DNA of 64,000 bases, from positions 62,001 to 126,000 of the forward strand of contig NZ_FCOX02000011.1 in the NCBI RefSeq assembly GCF_900044055.2, written 5' to 3'. A program made the translations under genes and the position numbers. Shown piece after piece: positions 18,105 to 27,772 of the stretch. The stretch is from Caballeronia calidae. GTDB taxonomy: Bacteria; Pseudomonadota; Gammaproteobacteria; Burkholderiales; Burkholderiaceae. The notes beneath the pieces are model-generated. The model searched no databases, was not told the DNA's origin, and saw only the letters and a program-made list of their open reading frames with translations. How positions within the stretch are numbered: the first letter of the stretch is position 1; each line of letters begins with the position of its first letter.

Positions 18105-18476
18105 ATGAGCCCCACGACCCTGAAAGGCGCGTGTCATTGCGGCACGGTCACGTTCGAAGTCGATACGCCGATCGAACCCGCCGTGCGCTGCAATTGCAGC
18201 CTTTGCCGGCGGCGCGGCGCGGTGATGTCGCCGCCGTTTGCGGCGGACAGACTGCGCATCCTTTCAGGCGAGGGCGAACTCGCGATGTATCGGTTCAACA
18301 CGCACGTCGCGAAGCATTTCTTTTGCAAGCGCTGTGGGATTTACACGTTCCATCAAACGCGGACGAATCCGGCGGAGTGGCGCGTGAACCTCGGCTGCAT
18401 CGAAGGCGTCGATGCCTATTCGCTCGATGCGCCCGTCGCGGACGGCGCGAGCAGCTCCGTCGTGACGAGTCCATAG
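18105..18476 (+). CDS. GFA (glutathione-dependent formaldehyde-activating) family protein
   Basis: 123 residues from ATG 18105, preceded by AGGAGAG; an earlier in-frame start overlaps the tautomerase gene and is less likely. Zinc-binding Cys motifs match the family: GACHCGTV, CNCSLCRRRGA and FFCKRCGIYTFHQ. The name comes from an enzyme accelerating S-hydroxymethylglutathione formation, but most members have no tested activity. Small cytoplasmic zinc protein; role unknown. Confidence 0.88.
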   Translation: MSPTTLKGACHCGTVTFEVDTPIEPAVRCNCSLCRRRGAVMSPPFAADRLRILSGEGELAMYRFNTHVAKHFFCKRCGIYTFHQTRTNPAEWRVNLGCIEGVDAYSLDAPVADGASSSVVTSP

Positions 18477-18619
18477 CCTGCTGCCGTGTGAGTGAAAGGT
18501 GTTAGGAATGGCAAATGCTATATCCCGGCACCCACAAGCCGTTCGCCTCCGAGGTCCTGTAGCGCAACCGCGTTTCAGACGAGCGGCGTCCGATAACTAC
18601 ACTCACACGGAGCGCCGTC

Positions 18620-20086
18620 ATGGCCCAGAAACCTTCGAACGAACCCGATGCGGTACGCCGCCGTCTGCTTGCCGCGCTCGCCAGCACGGCCATGCTGTCC
18701 GCATGCGGCGGCGGTGGCAGCGACGACAAATCGGGCACGGTCACGCCGACGAGCCCCATCGGCAACATTCCGCCCGATCGCGCGAACCTGCCGCGGCCTG
18801 CGCTGCCGGCACCGGCGACATCGGGCATCGATCACATCGTGCTGGTCACGATGGAGAACCGTTCGTTCGATCATATGCTCGGCTGGGTGCCGGGCGCGGA
18901 AGGTCAGCAGGCGGGCAGGCAGTTCACCGACGCCTTCGGTGAAACGCATCCCACGTTCGCGCTGTCGGCCAACGCGGCCTATGGTTTCCAGGGTTGCCAG
19001 TTCGCGGACCCGGATCATGAATACGACGCGGGCCGCACGCATCTCGCCAATGGCGCGATGAACGGCTTCCTGCTCACGCCGGGCACGAACAAGACGCGCG
19101 GCGATCTGCTGCCGATCGGTTATTTCACGGGCAGCGATCTCGAGTTCTATCGTCAGGCGGCCGCGCAATACACCGTCTGCGACTACTACATGAGCGGCAT
19201 TCTCGCCGATACGTTTCCGAACCGCGTCTATCTGCACAGCGGCGAGACGGACCGGCTGAGCGACACGCTCGATACCTCGTCGCTCTCGACGATCTGGGAC
19301 CGTCTCGACGCAAAGAACGTGTCGTCGACGTACTATTACAACGACGTGCCGTTCACGGCGCTCTACGGCACGCGTTATGTCGGGCGCTCGAAGCGCTTTT
19401 CCGATTTCGTTTCCGATGCGGCCGGGGGCAATCTGCCGTCGTTCTGCATGGTCGATCCGAGCTTCGGCGGCGAGGCGAACGGCACCTCCAACGACGATCA
19501 TCCGCACGCCGATGTGCGCAACGGTCAGGCGCTGCTCGGGCAGATCTACGAGGCATTGCGCACGGGCCCGAACTGGAGCAGCACGCTCATGATCATCGTC
19601 TACGATGAATGGGGCGGCTTCTTCGATCATGTCGCGCCGCCGGTGAGGCCGCTGACATCGGCTGAGCAGAAGCTCGGCAACGACGGCCGCCTCGGTTTTC
19701 GCGTGCCCTGCATGTTGCTCGGGCCGCGCGTGCGCGCGAACAACGTGGCGCGCTATCCGTTCGATCCGAGCTCGATCCATCAACTGCTGGCCTGGCGCTT
19801 CGGGCTCGATCCGCTGGGCGTGCGCGCGAGCGATCCCAGCACGTTCAACATGGCCTATGCGCTCGATCTGAACGCCGCGCCGCGCACCGATGCGCCCGCA
19901 CTCGCGGTGCCGCAAGGGCCGTTCGGACTCGAATGTTCGAACACGCCGGCGATCGGCACGGGCCTCGGCACCGTCGACAAATCGCAGATCGCGAAGGCGG
20001 CAGAGGGCGCATCGCAAACGCCGACACCCGGCGGACGTTTCGCCGACCTGCGCGCCAAGGCGACGGCGCTCGGCTTTCCCTCCTGA
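18620..20086 (+). CDS. Lipoprotein phosphoesterase (acid phosphatase / phospholipase C-like, PF04185 type)
   Basis: 488 residues from ATG 18620, GGAG nearby. The N-terminus combines a basic RRRLL cluster with a hydrophobic run and lipobox (TAMLSAC), then a Gly/Ser linker, so it is probably a lipoprotein, possibly Tat-exported. The catalytic core starts DHIVLVTMENRSFDHMLGW, the metal and nucleophile segment of the phosphoesterase family; further conserved parts include DYYMSGILADTFPNR, NDDHPHADV and YDEWGGFFDHV. Relatives are acid phosphatases (AcpA) or phosphatidylcholine-specific phospholipases C. Length is nearer the phosphatase group. Monocistronic. Confidence 0.87.
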   Translation: MAQKPSNEPDAVRRRLLAALASTAMLSACGGGGSDDKSGTVTPTSPIGNIPPDRANLPRPALPAPATSGIDHIVLVTMENRSFDHMLGWVPGAEGQQAGRQFTDAFGETHPTFALSANAAYGFQGCQFADPDHEYDAGRTHLANGAMNGFLLTPGTNKTRGDLLPIGYFTGSDLEFYRQAAAQYTVCDYYMSGILADTFPNRVYLHSGETDRLSDTLDTSSLSTIWDRLDAKNVSSTYYYNDVPFTALYGTRYVGRSKRFSDFVSDAAGGNLPSFCMVDPSFGGEANGTSNDDHPHADVRNGQALLGQIYEALRTGPNWSSTLMIIVYDEWGGFFDHVAPPVRPLTSAEQKLGNDGRLGFRVPCMLLGPRVRANNVARYPFDPSSIHQLLAWRFGLDPLGVRASDPSTFNMAYALDLNAAPRTDAPALAVPQGPFGLECSNTPAIGTGLGTVDKSQIAKAAEGASQTPTPGGRFADLRAKATALGFPS

Positions 20087-20230
20087 CGCACAGGCGTGGC
20101 ACGCGCCGGTCGAGTCGCAACAAGCGGCTCGGCCGGAAAGATATCGAAAGTTTTCTCTTGCCCTTGTGACGCACGCGCTGCGGGCGCCGAATGCTATCGT
20201 GCCTTCACATACGATTCTTACAAGGGCGCC

Positions 20231-20491
20231 ATGCGCAGCACATGGATCAGAGGCACGGTCAGATCGCAGCTCGACGCGCAGATCATGGCGTTCTTATCGA
20301 AGCATGCGCGCGCGACGAAGCCGCTCATCGACATGCGGGTGGCCATCAGAAATGAAAACGGAGAGATTTACCGGCTGATCATCGCGGACGGCGTGATCGA
20401 AATGATTCGCGCGGACAAGTTTCTCGTCAGCATTGGCTGCATCGAAGAAAGCACGGACGAATTCGATAGTCTCTTTCGCGTGCCTCTTTGA
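20231..20491 (+). CDS. Small hypothetical protein
   Basis: 86 residues from ATG 20231 (MRSTWIRGTVRSQLDAQIMA). No known domain recognised. It is soluble, mixed alpha/beta, with an acidic C-terminus, and lies 10 bp from the convergent GNAT gene. The reading frame opens farther upstream, but no start there is better. Codon use fits a real gene; function unknown. Confidence 0.55.
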   Translation: MRSTWIRGTVRSQLDAQIMAFLSKHARATKPLIDMRVAIRNENGEIYRLIIADGVIEMIRADKFLVSIGCIEESTDEFDSLFRVPL

Positions 20492-20500
20492 ACGGACGGA

Positions 20501-21010
20501 TCATTCGAAACGCAGCGTCATGAACACCGAATCGTGATACGTACCGCCGATCTTCAGCGCGCGCGGCTCCCGCGCGTATTCGACGAATCCCGCCGCGGCG
20601 TATAGCTTGATCGCCGCGAAGTTATCGGGTGCCACTTCGAGCTTGATTTCACCGACGACACCGCGCGCGTGCGCGAGCACGCAATCGAGCAGCGCTTGCG
20701 CAAGTCCCGTGCCGCGCGCGCTTTCGCGCACATACATGCCCCACAGCATGCCTTTGTGCCTGAGCTTCGCGCCCGGCGGCACGAGAAGTCCGGCTACACC
20801 GGCAAGCGTTCCGTCGCTCGCATAGCCGCCGAATACCGCGTGATCCGCGATACGTGCGCGAAACCATTCGAGCGCTTGCGTGTGTTCATCGTCGTAGGAA
20901 GCGCCGAACGACGCGGGATAGCGTTGCAGGCCTTCGAGACGGATGGCGCGAAATGCTTCGGCATCGGCGGGTGTGAGGCGGCGAAACAATGGCGCTAATG
21001 TTTTCGGCAT
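20501..21010 (-). CDS. GNAT-family N-acetyltransferase
   Basis: 169 residues if it starts at ATG 21010 (MPKTLAPLFRRLTPADAEAFRAI); in-frame ATGs at 21046 and 21049 would add 12-13 residues, and no clear Shine-Dalgarno decides. The acetyl-CoA loop (GMYVRESARGTGLAQALLD) and the following ARGVVGEIKLEVAPDN strand match motif A of GNAT proteins; FVEYAREPRALKIGG is the usual C-terminal part. Acetyl acceptor unknown. Stand-alone gene. Confidence 0.85.
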   Translation of the reverse strand: MPKTLAPLFRRLTPADAEAFRAIRLEGLQRYPASFGASYDDEHTQALEWFRARIADHAVFGGYASDGTLAGVAGLLVPPGAKLRHKGMLWGMYVRESARGTGLAQALLDCVLAHARGVVGEIKLEVAPDNFAAIKLYAAAGFVEYAREPRALKIGGTYHDSVFMTLRFE

Positions 21011-21276
21011 GATGCGCTGTGGGCGAAGCGGAATTGAAACGTCCATCATAGCCGAGCTTCGAAATCTCACTGAGGCAATGATCTCCATCGACGATTACTA
21101 ATAAAACCTTGAACCATGAGTCGATGAATTTCGTTGAGTAATGCTGACCGCGCAGATCAACATAGCGCACGCCGTACCGCGCTTTACAAAGCCGATGAAT
21201 TCCAATATTGATAAGAAGCGGCTTTCTGACCTTCGGGTCGATCGGATTCGGGCTTCCACCGCGCGGAGGTGAAGAC

Positions 21277-22260
21277 ATGGCAACGCGGACAAACGCGCGA
21301 CGGCATCGCTCGATCAAGCGCGCACAGGCGACGCTGCTCGCGCTGGCTTCGATATTCGTCGCGGGCAACGCTTCTGCGACGGAAGGCGCGTTGGGACGCC
21401 CTGTCGCGGGGACGAGCGTGCTGTCCGGCGTCGGCATCGTGCCGACCGAACCGGTGTGGATCGCGAGCCTGCAGACCGTCTATCTCGATGGCTCCATCGG
21501 TGCCAGCCGTCCGGTGCCCATCGGGGGACAGACTTCGCTGGGCCTGAACGGCGAGCTGTCGCTCACGCTCGCGAGCCTCCTGAAAGTATGGGGAAGCTAC
21601 GGCGGCTGGGCGTTCGCATCGGGCATCACGCTGCCCTACATCTGGGAGAAGGTGACGGGCAGCTTCGCCACCGGCCAGTTCATCAGTACGACGAGCGATC
21701 GCGCGTCGAATCTCTATGACATGCTCTTCACGCCGATCGAAGCGGGCTACCAGATTTCGGAGACCGATCACATCGCGCTGTCCTTCAACATCTGGGCGCC
21801 GACGGGCAATTACGAAGCGGGCGCGCTCGCGAACCCGAGCCTCAACAACTGGACCTTCGTGCCGACCGTCGCCTATACGAAGCTCGTGCCGAAGTACGGC
21901 CTCGAGTTCGACGCGGTGATGGGCTTCCAGTTCTACACGCGCAATACCGCGACGAACTACCAGAACGCGCCGCTCTTCACGCTCGACGTGATGGGCCTCA
22001 AGAAGTTCGCGAACGGCTTCGGCATGGGCGTGGTGATGGGCACCGTGCAGCAGCTCGGCAACGACACCGGCCCGACCGCCGATCGCCTCAACGGCTTCGT
22101 CGGGCATGACTTCACGGTCGGCCCGATCGTCACCTACGAGACGAAGATCGGCGGCAAGGCGCCGCTGTCCGCGAGCGTGCGCTGGGTGCCCTCGGTCACG
22201 AGCACCAACCGGCTGAAGAGCACGAAGACCTTCATGGCGACGGCCACGCTCGTGTTCTGA
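21277..22260 (+). CDS. Outer-membrane channel of the SphA / phenol-degradation MetA family
   Basis: 327 residues from ATG 21277, preceded by GGAGGTGAAG. It has a cleavable signal (ends near ASATEGALG), alternating amphipathic strands, repeated aromatic ends, and a terminal Phe (ATATLVF) as expected for Bam-inserted barrels. The family occurs near aromatic and lipid catabolic operons and is thought to admit hydrophobic substrates. It converges on the sulfatase operon with an 18-bp gap, so a functional tie is possible but not shown. Confidence 0.8.
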   Translation: MATRTNARRHRSIKRAQATLLALASIFVAGNASATEGALGRPVAGTSVLSGVGIVPTEPVWIASLQTVYLDGSIGASRPVPIGGQTSLGLNGELSLTLASLLKVWGSYGGWAFASGITLPYIWEKVTGSFATGQFISTTSDRASNLYDMLFTPIEAGYQISETDHIALSFNIWAPTGNYEAGALANPSLNNWTFVPTVAYTKLVPKYGLEFDAVMGFQFYTRNTATNYQNAPLFTLDVMGLKKFANGFGMGVVMGTVQQLGNDTGPTADRLNGFVGHDFTVGPIVTYETKIGGKAPLSASVRWVPSVTSTNRLKSTKTFMATATLVF

Positions 22261-22278
22261 CGCACTTCCACTTCTGTT

Positions 22279-24915
22279 TCATTCCGCCTTGCCGATCACC
22301 CAGCGATAGTACGGATTCGCGCGATCCGCCTGCAGCACCGCGCCGATATCGCTCGTCCATGCCTCACGATCGCCGCGATACGCATCGAGCCCAGCGCGAT
22401 AAAACGCGTGCAGCGTGCGGCGCTCGGCGGCGAGCGTGTCGATGAAGGCCGGGTCCGCGTTCGTGAGCGGCGGCGCGCTTTGCAACGCGAGCATGTGCGA
22501 GAGCGTCGCGGGAAAATCGCCGCGACGCACCCACGGCGCATATTCGATGCGCGGATCGTCGTCCGTGACGGGGCGCGCGTCTTCTGCGTAATAGGCGAGG
22601 GCGGAGCGGTCCGCGATCCACGTCGCCGCCAACGCTTCCGGCGACGCGATGCCGACTTCGCGCAACGCACGCGCGACGTCGGGCTGCGCGAAACGCGCGC
22701 GCAGGCGCGGCACGTCGAGCGGCATCGGCTGCATCGAGCCGACGAGCATCATCTCGTGAAACTCGGTCGTCCAGAGGGCCGCATGCGGAAACACCTGCAG
22801 GAAGCTCTGGATGAGCGAGCGCGTCTGATCCTCGTTCTGCGTCGCGAGCGGCAGCCATTGCGCGACGATGCCGCCTTCGTTCAGACGTGCCGCCGCGAGG
22901 CGATAGAAGTCCGTCGAATACAGATTGACGACGCCCGCCGCGGACGGCGGCGGCGGCTCCAGCGTGACGAGATCGTAACGTTCGCCGCGCGACAGCAGTT
23001 CGCGGCGGCCATCGGCGACACGCACATCGATGCGCGGATCGGCGCTCATGCCGAAATTGCCGTCGAAGCGCGACGACGCGCGCACGACCGCGGGCAACAA
23101 CTCCGCGACGACGCGCTTCTCCAGTGTCGGCCACGTGAGCAGCGCGCCGCCGGTGATGCCGGTGCCAAGGCCGATGACCAACGCAGAACGCGGCGTGCCG
23201 GCATGCACCATGAGCGGCGCGAGCGCCTGCAGACGCATGTAGCGGCGCGAGGTCATCGCATCGCCGGAATTCGACACGCCTTGTATGTAGAGCCGGCGAA
23301 AGCGTTGCGCGCCATCGCCCTGATCGAGCACCGCGACCGTGCCGCCCGCGCTTTCCTCGTAATACGCGAGACTGCCGCCGTGCGAAGTCGCCAGCAGCGC
23401 GCCGAGGCGATCGGCGGGCGTGACGATCGCGACGATCGACGAGAGCGCAGCGATCGACGCGCACACGACGATGCCCGCACGCCGCGCGATGCCGCCGCTC
23501 AGCGCCGCCGACAAGCCGATCAGACCCGCCGCGACCGCAAGCACGCCGAGCGAGCGGATGAGCCCGAGCGACGGCACCAGCTCGAAGCCCGCGAACAGCG
23601 TGCCCGCGATGCCGCCCGCCGTGTTGAGCGCGAGCACGCGCCCGACATCCGCGCCGATGCCCGAGTTCGTATCGCCCGCGCGGCCGTTCGCGGCCATGCG
23701 CAGCGCGAAGGGGAAGGCGGCGCCGAGCAGCAGCGTCGGCACGAGCACGATCGCGCAGGCGGCCACCGCGAAGCTCGCGCACATCGACGTGAGCAGATTG
23801 CCGGTCGCGGCGAGCGCGAGCGCCGATGCATGCCGTTGCGCGTCCATGAGCCAGCCGCCCGCGCCCGCGACGCCGCCGAGCGCGCAAAGACCCGCCATGC
23901 CGACGAGCACGCCGAACGCGCTCCACGGATCGCGCACGCGGTCCGCGTGGCGCGCGGCGATCGCGCTGCCGAGCGCGAGCCCGAGGAGGTAGGTCGCGAG
24001 CACGATCGAGAACGCGAAGCTGCGCGTGCTGATGAACTGCGCGATCGCTTGCGACCACACGACTTCATAGCCGAGCGCGATGCCGCCCGCGACCGCATAC
24101 AGCGCGACCGCGATGCGCGCGTGCGCCGCATCGGGCGACGATTGCGCCCGCGGCGCATCGGCGGCGATGGATGCGGCCAGACCCGGCCGTGGCTGACGCG
24201 AGATCGCCACGGCGCCGAGCGCCGCGACGGCGTTCAACGCGCCTGCGGCGAGTGCGCTGCCTTGCACGCCGAGCAAGGGAATCAGCACGAAGGCGGGCAG
24301 CAGCGCGCCCGTGATCGCGCCCGCGGTGTTCGCGGCATAGAGCCGTCCGCCCGTGCCGCCGACGCCCTGTCGCGATGGCGCGAGCGCGCGCGTGAGCACC
24401 GGCACCGTACCGCCCATCGCGATGGCGGGCACGCCGACGAGCGCGAAGGGCAGCGCCCACGCGAGCGGACCGGCGCTCGCCTGAAACGCGGCGAACAGCG
24501 CGGCGCTGTGCGCGAGTGCCTGCGTCGCGCCGATGCCGAGCAGAAGTGCCGCGATCTCCAGGGCCGCATAGAACAGGAAGGGCCGTCCGGCGCGATCGGC
24601 GAGCTTGCCGAAAAGCCATCCGCCGAGCGCGAGGCCCGCGAAGAACGCGCTGATCGCGATCGTCACCGCCTGAACTTCGATGCCCACGACGAGCGTGAGC
24701 TGCTTCACCCACAACACCTGATAGATGAGCGCCGCCGTGCCGGATGCGAAGAGCAGCAGCGCGGGCCACGTGAGACGCATGGCCGGCGCGGCATGACGTG
24801 CCTGGCGGCCTGCACGGTGACGGATCGGTTTCGTATGCCCGGCGCTGAGATGGCTCATCGCTTGCAAGTTCCGAGGAGAACCCGCTGCGTCTTCCGATGC
24901 AGCGGGCATGGTCAT
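22279..24915 (-). CDS. Fused MFS-like membrane / spermidine synthase-like protein
   Basis: 878 residues from ATG 24915; internal ATGs allow a start about 20 residues later. The N-terminal two thirds (about residues 45-520) is a multi-helix membrane domain resembling an MFS/spermine-synthase fusion (LFASGTAALIYQVLWVKQLT; FFAGLALGGWLFGKLADR). The C-terminal third is a class I methyltransferase-like fold of the polyamine aminopropyltransferase group: VIGLGTGITGGALLTWP, a downstream acidic residue in RVVAELLPAVV, RVADGRRELLS and DLVTLEPPPPS. Fused proteins are common in bacteria but their substrate is unproven. It is last in the sulfatase operon, 18 bp after the sulfatase stop. Confidence 0.85.
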   Translation of the reverse strand: MTMPAASEDAAGSPRNLQAMSHLSAGHTKPIRHRAGRQARHAAPAMRLTWPALLLFASGTAALIYQVLWVKQLTLVVGIEVQAVTIAISAFFAGLALGGWLFGKLADRAGRPFLFYAALEIAALLLGIGATQALAHSAALFAAFQASAGPLAWALPFALVGVPAIAMGGTVPVLTRALAPSRQGVGGTGGRLYAANTAGAITGALLPAFVLIPLLGVQGSALAAGALNAVAALGAVAISRQPRPGLAASIAADAPRAQSSPDAAHARIAVALYAVAGGIALGYEVVWSQAIAQFISTRSFAFSIVLATYLLGLALGSAIAARHADRVRDPWSAFGVLVGMAGLCALGGVAGAGGWLMDAQRHASALALAATGNLLTSMCASFAVAACAIVLVPTLLLGAAFPFALRMAANGRAGDTNSGIGADVGRVLALNTAGGIAGTLFAGFELVPSLGLIRSLGVLAVAAGLIGLSAALSGGIARRAGIVVCASIAALSSIVAIVTPADRLGALLATSHGGSLAYYEESAGGTVAVLDQGDGAQRFRRLYIQGVSNSGDAMTSRRYMRLQALAPLMVHAGTPRSALVIGLGTGITGGALLTWPTLEKRVVAELLPAVVRASSRFDGNFGMSADPRIDVRVADGRRELLSRGERYDLVTLEPPPPSAAGVVNLYSTDFYRLAAARLNEGGIVAQWLPLATQNEDQTRSLIQSFLQVFPHAALWTTEFHEMMLVGSMQPMPLDVPRLRARFAQPDVARALREVGIASPEALAATWIADRSALAYYAEDARPVTDDDPRIEYAPWVRRGDFPATLSHMLALQSAPPLTNADPAFIDTLAAERRTLHAFYRAGLDAYRGDREAWTSDIGAVLQADRANPYYRWVIGKAE

Positions 24916-24933
24916 CGAACGATCGTGGGCGGC

Positions 24934-26607
24934 CTAGTTGCCGGTCGTGTTGAGGCTCTTCATCAGCGAGTCGGTCATCTGGTCGATGCTGAAGCTCGCG
25001 GGACGCTGGCTCGGCGGGTACTGCTTGAAGGTCGCAAGGAACGGCGCGACCTTGGTCACCGCGTATTGCGCGAGATAGACGTTCTTCGTGCTCCAGTCGT
25101 AATACTGGTCGGACACGATATCCGCGCGTTCATACGGGTCCATGCGCAGATTGAAGATCTTCGGCACGCGCAGACACGTGAACGGATTGGCCCAGACCTG
25201 GAACCCGCCCGGCGCGCGCTGCTCGCAGAAGACGAACTTCCAGTTGTCCTGGCGCATCGCGACGAGCAGGCCGTCGTCGTCGAAATAGAAGAACTCGTGG
25301 CGCGGGCCTTCCTTCGCCTGGCCGGTCAGATAGGGCATGAAGTTATAGCCGTCCAGATGCACCTTGAAATTCTTGCCGCCGACCGCCGCGCCTTTCAGCA
25401 GGCGTTCGCCGATGTTCGCGTCGCCCGCGGCGGCGAGCAGCGTCGGGAACCAGTCGAGGCCGGACATCATTTGCGTCGATACGGAGTTGGCCTTGATGTG
25501 TCCCGGCCATCGGACCATCGCGGGCACGCGGAACGCGCCTTCCCAGTTGGTGTCTTTCTCGCTGCGGAACGGGGTCGTCGCCGCATCGGGCCAGGAGAAC
25601 TGGTTCGGGCCGTTGTCCGTCGTGTAGACGACGATCGTGTTGTCCGTGATCTTGAGATCGTCCAGTGTCTTGAGCAGCTTGCCGACATCGCCGTCGTGCT
25701 CGATCATGCCGTCCGCATATTCGTTGCCCGGCATGCCGCTTTGCCCTTGCATCGAAGGCCGCACGTGCGTGAAGAGGTGCATGCGCGTGGTGTTCATCCA
25801 CACGAAGAAGGGCTTGTCCGCCTTCGCCTGCTTTTGAATGAAGTCGATCGCGGCTTGCGTCGTTTCGTCGTCGATCGTTTCCATGCGCTTGCTCGTGAGC
25901 GGGCCGGTGTCCTGAATCTTGCCGTCCGCGAAGGAATGAATCACGCCGCGCGGTGCGTTGGCTTTCACATAGGCCGCATCGTTCTTCGGATAGTACGGAC
26001 GCTCCGGCTCTTCCTCCGCGTTCAGGTGATACAGGTTGCCGAAGAACTCGTCGAAGCCGTGCGCGGTGGGCAGATATTCGTTGCGGTCGCCGAGGTGATT
26101 CTTCCCGAACTGGCCCGTTGCGTAGCCGAGCGGCTTCAGCGCCTGCGCAATCGTGATGTTCGCCGCCTGCAGTCCGACCGGCGCGCCCGGCACGCCGACC
26201 TTCGACAAGCCCGTGCGCAGCGTCACTTCACCCGTGATGAACGTCGAGCGGCCCGCCGTGCAGCTGTTCTCCGCGTAGTAATCGGTGAAGATCATGCCTT
26301 CGTTGGCGATGCGGTCGATATTCGGCGTCGTATAACCGACCACGCCCTTGCTATACGCGCTGATATTGGTCTGCCCGATATCGTCGCCGAAGATCACGAG
26401 GATGTTCGGCTTCTTCGAGCTCTGATTGCCGGCGGGCTTCGCATTGTTCTGCGCGGGCGCGGGCGGCTTCGCGGGCGCGGCGGGCTTCGCGTTGTTCTGC
26501 GTCTGCGCGGTCGAGACCATCGGCGGCACGATGAGCACGCAGATGGCCGCGATCGCGGCGAGTGCGCCGGTGAGATACCGGACGCGTCGAAGATTCGGCT
26601 TTGTCAT
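24934..26607 (-). CDS. Sulfatase (formylglycine-type arylsulfatase family)
   Basis: 557 residues from ATG 26607, with AAGGAGAA upstream. A signal or anchor helix (residues about 12-33) is followed by an Ala/Pro/Asn/Gln linker and an alkaline-phosphatase fold: PNILVIFGDDIG (metal Asp75/Asp76), then Cys116-Thr-Ala-Gly-Arg120, the C-x-A/P-x-R site whose Cys becomes formylglycine. YTTDNGPNQF supplies late metal ligands. It hydrolyses sulfate esters in the periplasm. An FGE encoded two genes upstream in the same operon would mature it. The Ala form of the motif is less common than the Pro form but accepted by FGE. Substrate unknown. Confidence 0.92.
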   Translation of the reverse strand: MTKPNLRRVRYLTGALAAIAAICVLIVPPMVSTAQTQNNAKPAAPAKPPAPAQNNAKPAGNQSSKKPNILVIFGDDIGQTNISAYSKGVVGYTTPNIDRIANEGMIFTDYYAENSCTAGRSTFITGEVTLRTGLSKVGVPGAPVGLQAANITIAQALKPLGYATGQFGKNHLGDRNEYLPTAHGFDEFFGNLYHLNAEEEPERPYYPKNDAAYVKANAPRGVIHSFADGKIQDTGPLTSKRMETIDDETTQAAIDFIQKQAKADKPFFVWMNTTRMHLFTHVRPSMQGQSGMPGNEYADGMIEHDGDVGKLLKTLDDLKITDNTIVVYTTDNGPNQFSWPDAATTPFRSEKDTNWEGAFRVPAMVRWPGHIKANSVSTQMMSGLDWFPTLLAAAGDANIGERLLKGAAVGGKNFKVHLDGYNFMPYLTGQAKEGPRHEFFYFDDDGLLVAMRQDNWKFVFCEQRAPGGFQVWANPFTCLRVPKIFNLRMDPYERADIVSDQYYDWSTKNVYLAQYAVTKVAPFLATFKQYPPSQRPASFSIDQMTDSLMKSLNTTGN

Positions 26608-26652
26608 TGTCGTTCTCCTTTCGCGATGCACCCGCACGCCTCAGAGAAACCG

Positions 26653-27753
26653 CTATTGCTTCGCGTCGCGCGGATAGATGGTGCTCCACTCGTCCTTCAT
26701 GCTCACGACGATCCAGCCTTTCGCGAGTGCTTCGTCCCATGCGTGATCGAGCTTGCCGACCTTCGATTGCCGGTCATAGGCGAACTCGCGCGCGGCATCG
26801 TCGTGATGCACGATGAGCGCGAGATGCGGACCGGGCTGCGCGGCGGTGTATTCGAGCATCTGCTGGTCGCCGTCCGAGTTGCCGAATGCGAGCACCGGCT
26901 TGCGCCCGATTTGTCGATAGATACCGACGGGCTTGCCCGGTCCGTCATCGACGAAATCGAGCTTCGGCTGGCGCACGAGCGCGGGCTTGCCGTCGCGCAT
27001 TTCGTAACTCACGGCCTGGCTCGAGCCGATCACCTGCTCGGGCGGAATGCCGTAGACACGATCGGCGAATGCGCGCATGAATTCGATCGTCCCGCCCGAC
27101 ACGATGAACGTCTTGAAGCCGTTGGCGCGCAGATACGCGAGCAACTCCAGTTGCGGCTGATAGACGAGCTCGGTATAAGGCCGATGGAACTTCGGATGCC
27201 TGGCCGTGGCGAGCCATGCGCGGATCGTGCTGTCGTATTCATCGACGGTCATGCCGCTGTTCGCAATGCCGATGAGCTTCATCAACGCCTTCTGCTGACC
27301 CGCGAGCGCTGCCTGATCGTGCGCGGCGAGCGCGCGGAACGCCGGATCGTTGCGCCACTCGGGATGCTTCGGCGCCGCGGCCTTCACCTGGTCCAGCAGG
27401 AACATGAACTGAAAGTACAGCGGCTGTTCGCTCCAGAGCGTGCCGTCGTTGTCGAACACCGCGATGCGATCGGCGGGCGGCAGGAACGAGGGCGAGCCTT
27501 CGCGCGTCACGTCGTCGACGAACTTGATGATCGCCTCGCGCGCACGGCCATCGCGCCACGAGGGCAGTACCGCGGCGGCGGCCGGTGCCGTGGCTGTTGC
27601 CTGCGCGCCGGCGGTGGGCTGAACGCTCGTGCTATCGACATGACTCGCACATCCGGCGACGAACGCCGCGGCAAGCAGCGTCGCCGTACAGCCGCGCAGA
27701 CGTTCGAACGGCCTGCGCGCCCCGTGCATGGTTTTTTGTTCTTCGAATTTCAA
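26653..27753 (-). CDS. HAD-family phosphatase, predicted lipoprotein
   Basis: 366 residues from a TTG at 27753, chosen because AAGGAAG lies upstream; ATG 27729 is the alternative. The lipobox (AAAFVAGC) predicts a lipid-anchored exported protein. HAD motifs: IAVFDNDGTLW (nucleophile and acid Asp), TFIVSGGTIEF, and AFGNSDGDQQML with the late metal Asp. The arrangement resembles phosphoserine-phosphatase-like HADs, which is unusual outside the cytoplasm. It lies between the FGE and sulfatase genes, with 19- and 45-bp gaps, so it may remove phosphate from the same substrate. Specificity cannot be read. Confidence 0.85.
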   Translation of the reverse strand: MKFEEQKTMHGARRPFERLRGCTATLLAAAFVAGCASHVDSTSVQPTAGAQATATAPAAAAVLPSWRDGRAREAIIKFVDDVTREGSPSFLPPADRIAVFDNDGTLWSEQPLYFQFMFLLDQVKAAAPKHPEWRNDPAFRALAAHDQAALAGQQKALMKLIGIANSGMTVDEYDSTIRAWLATARHPKFHRPYTELVYQPQLELLAYLRANGFKTFIVSGGTIEFMRAFADRVYGIPPEQVIGSSQAVSYEMRDGKPALVRQPKLDFVDDGPGKPVGIYRQIGRKPVLAFGNSDGDQQMLEYTAAQPGPHLALIVHHDDAAREFAYDRQSKVGKLDHAWDEALAKGWIVVSMKDEWSTIYPRDAKQ

Positions 27754-27772
27754 GGTATTGCTTCCTTTCTGC

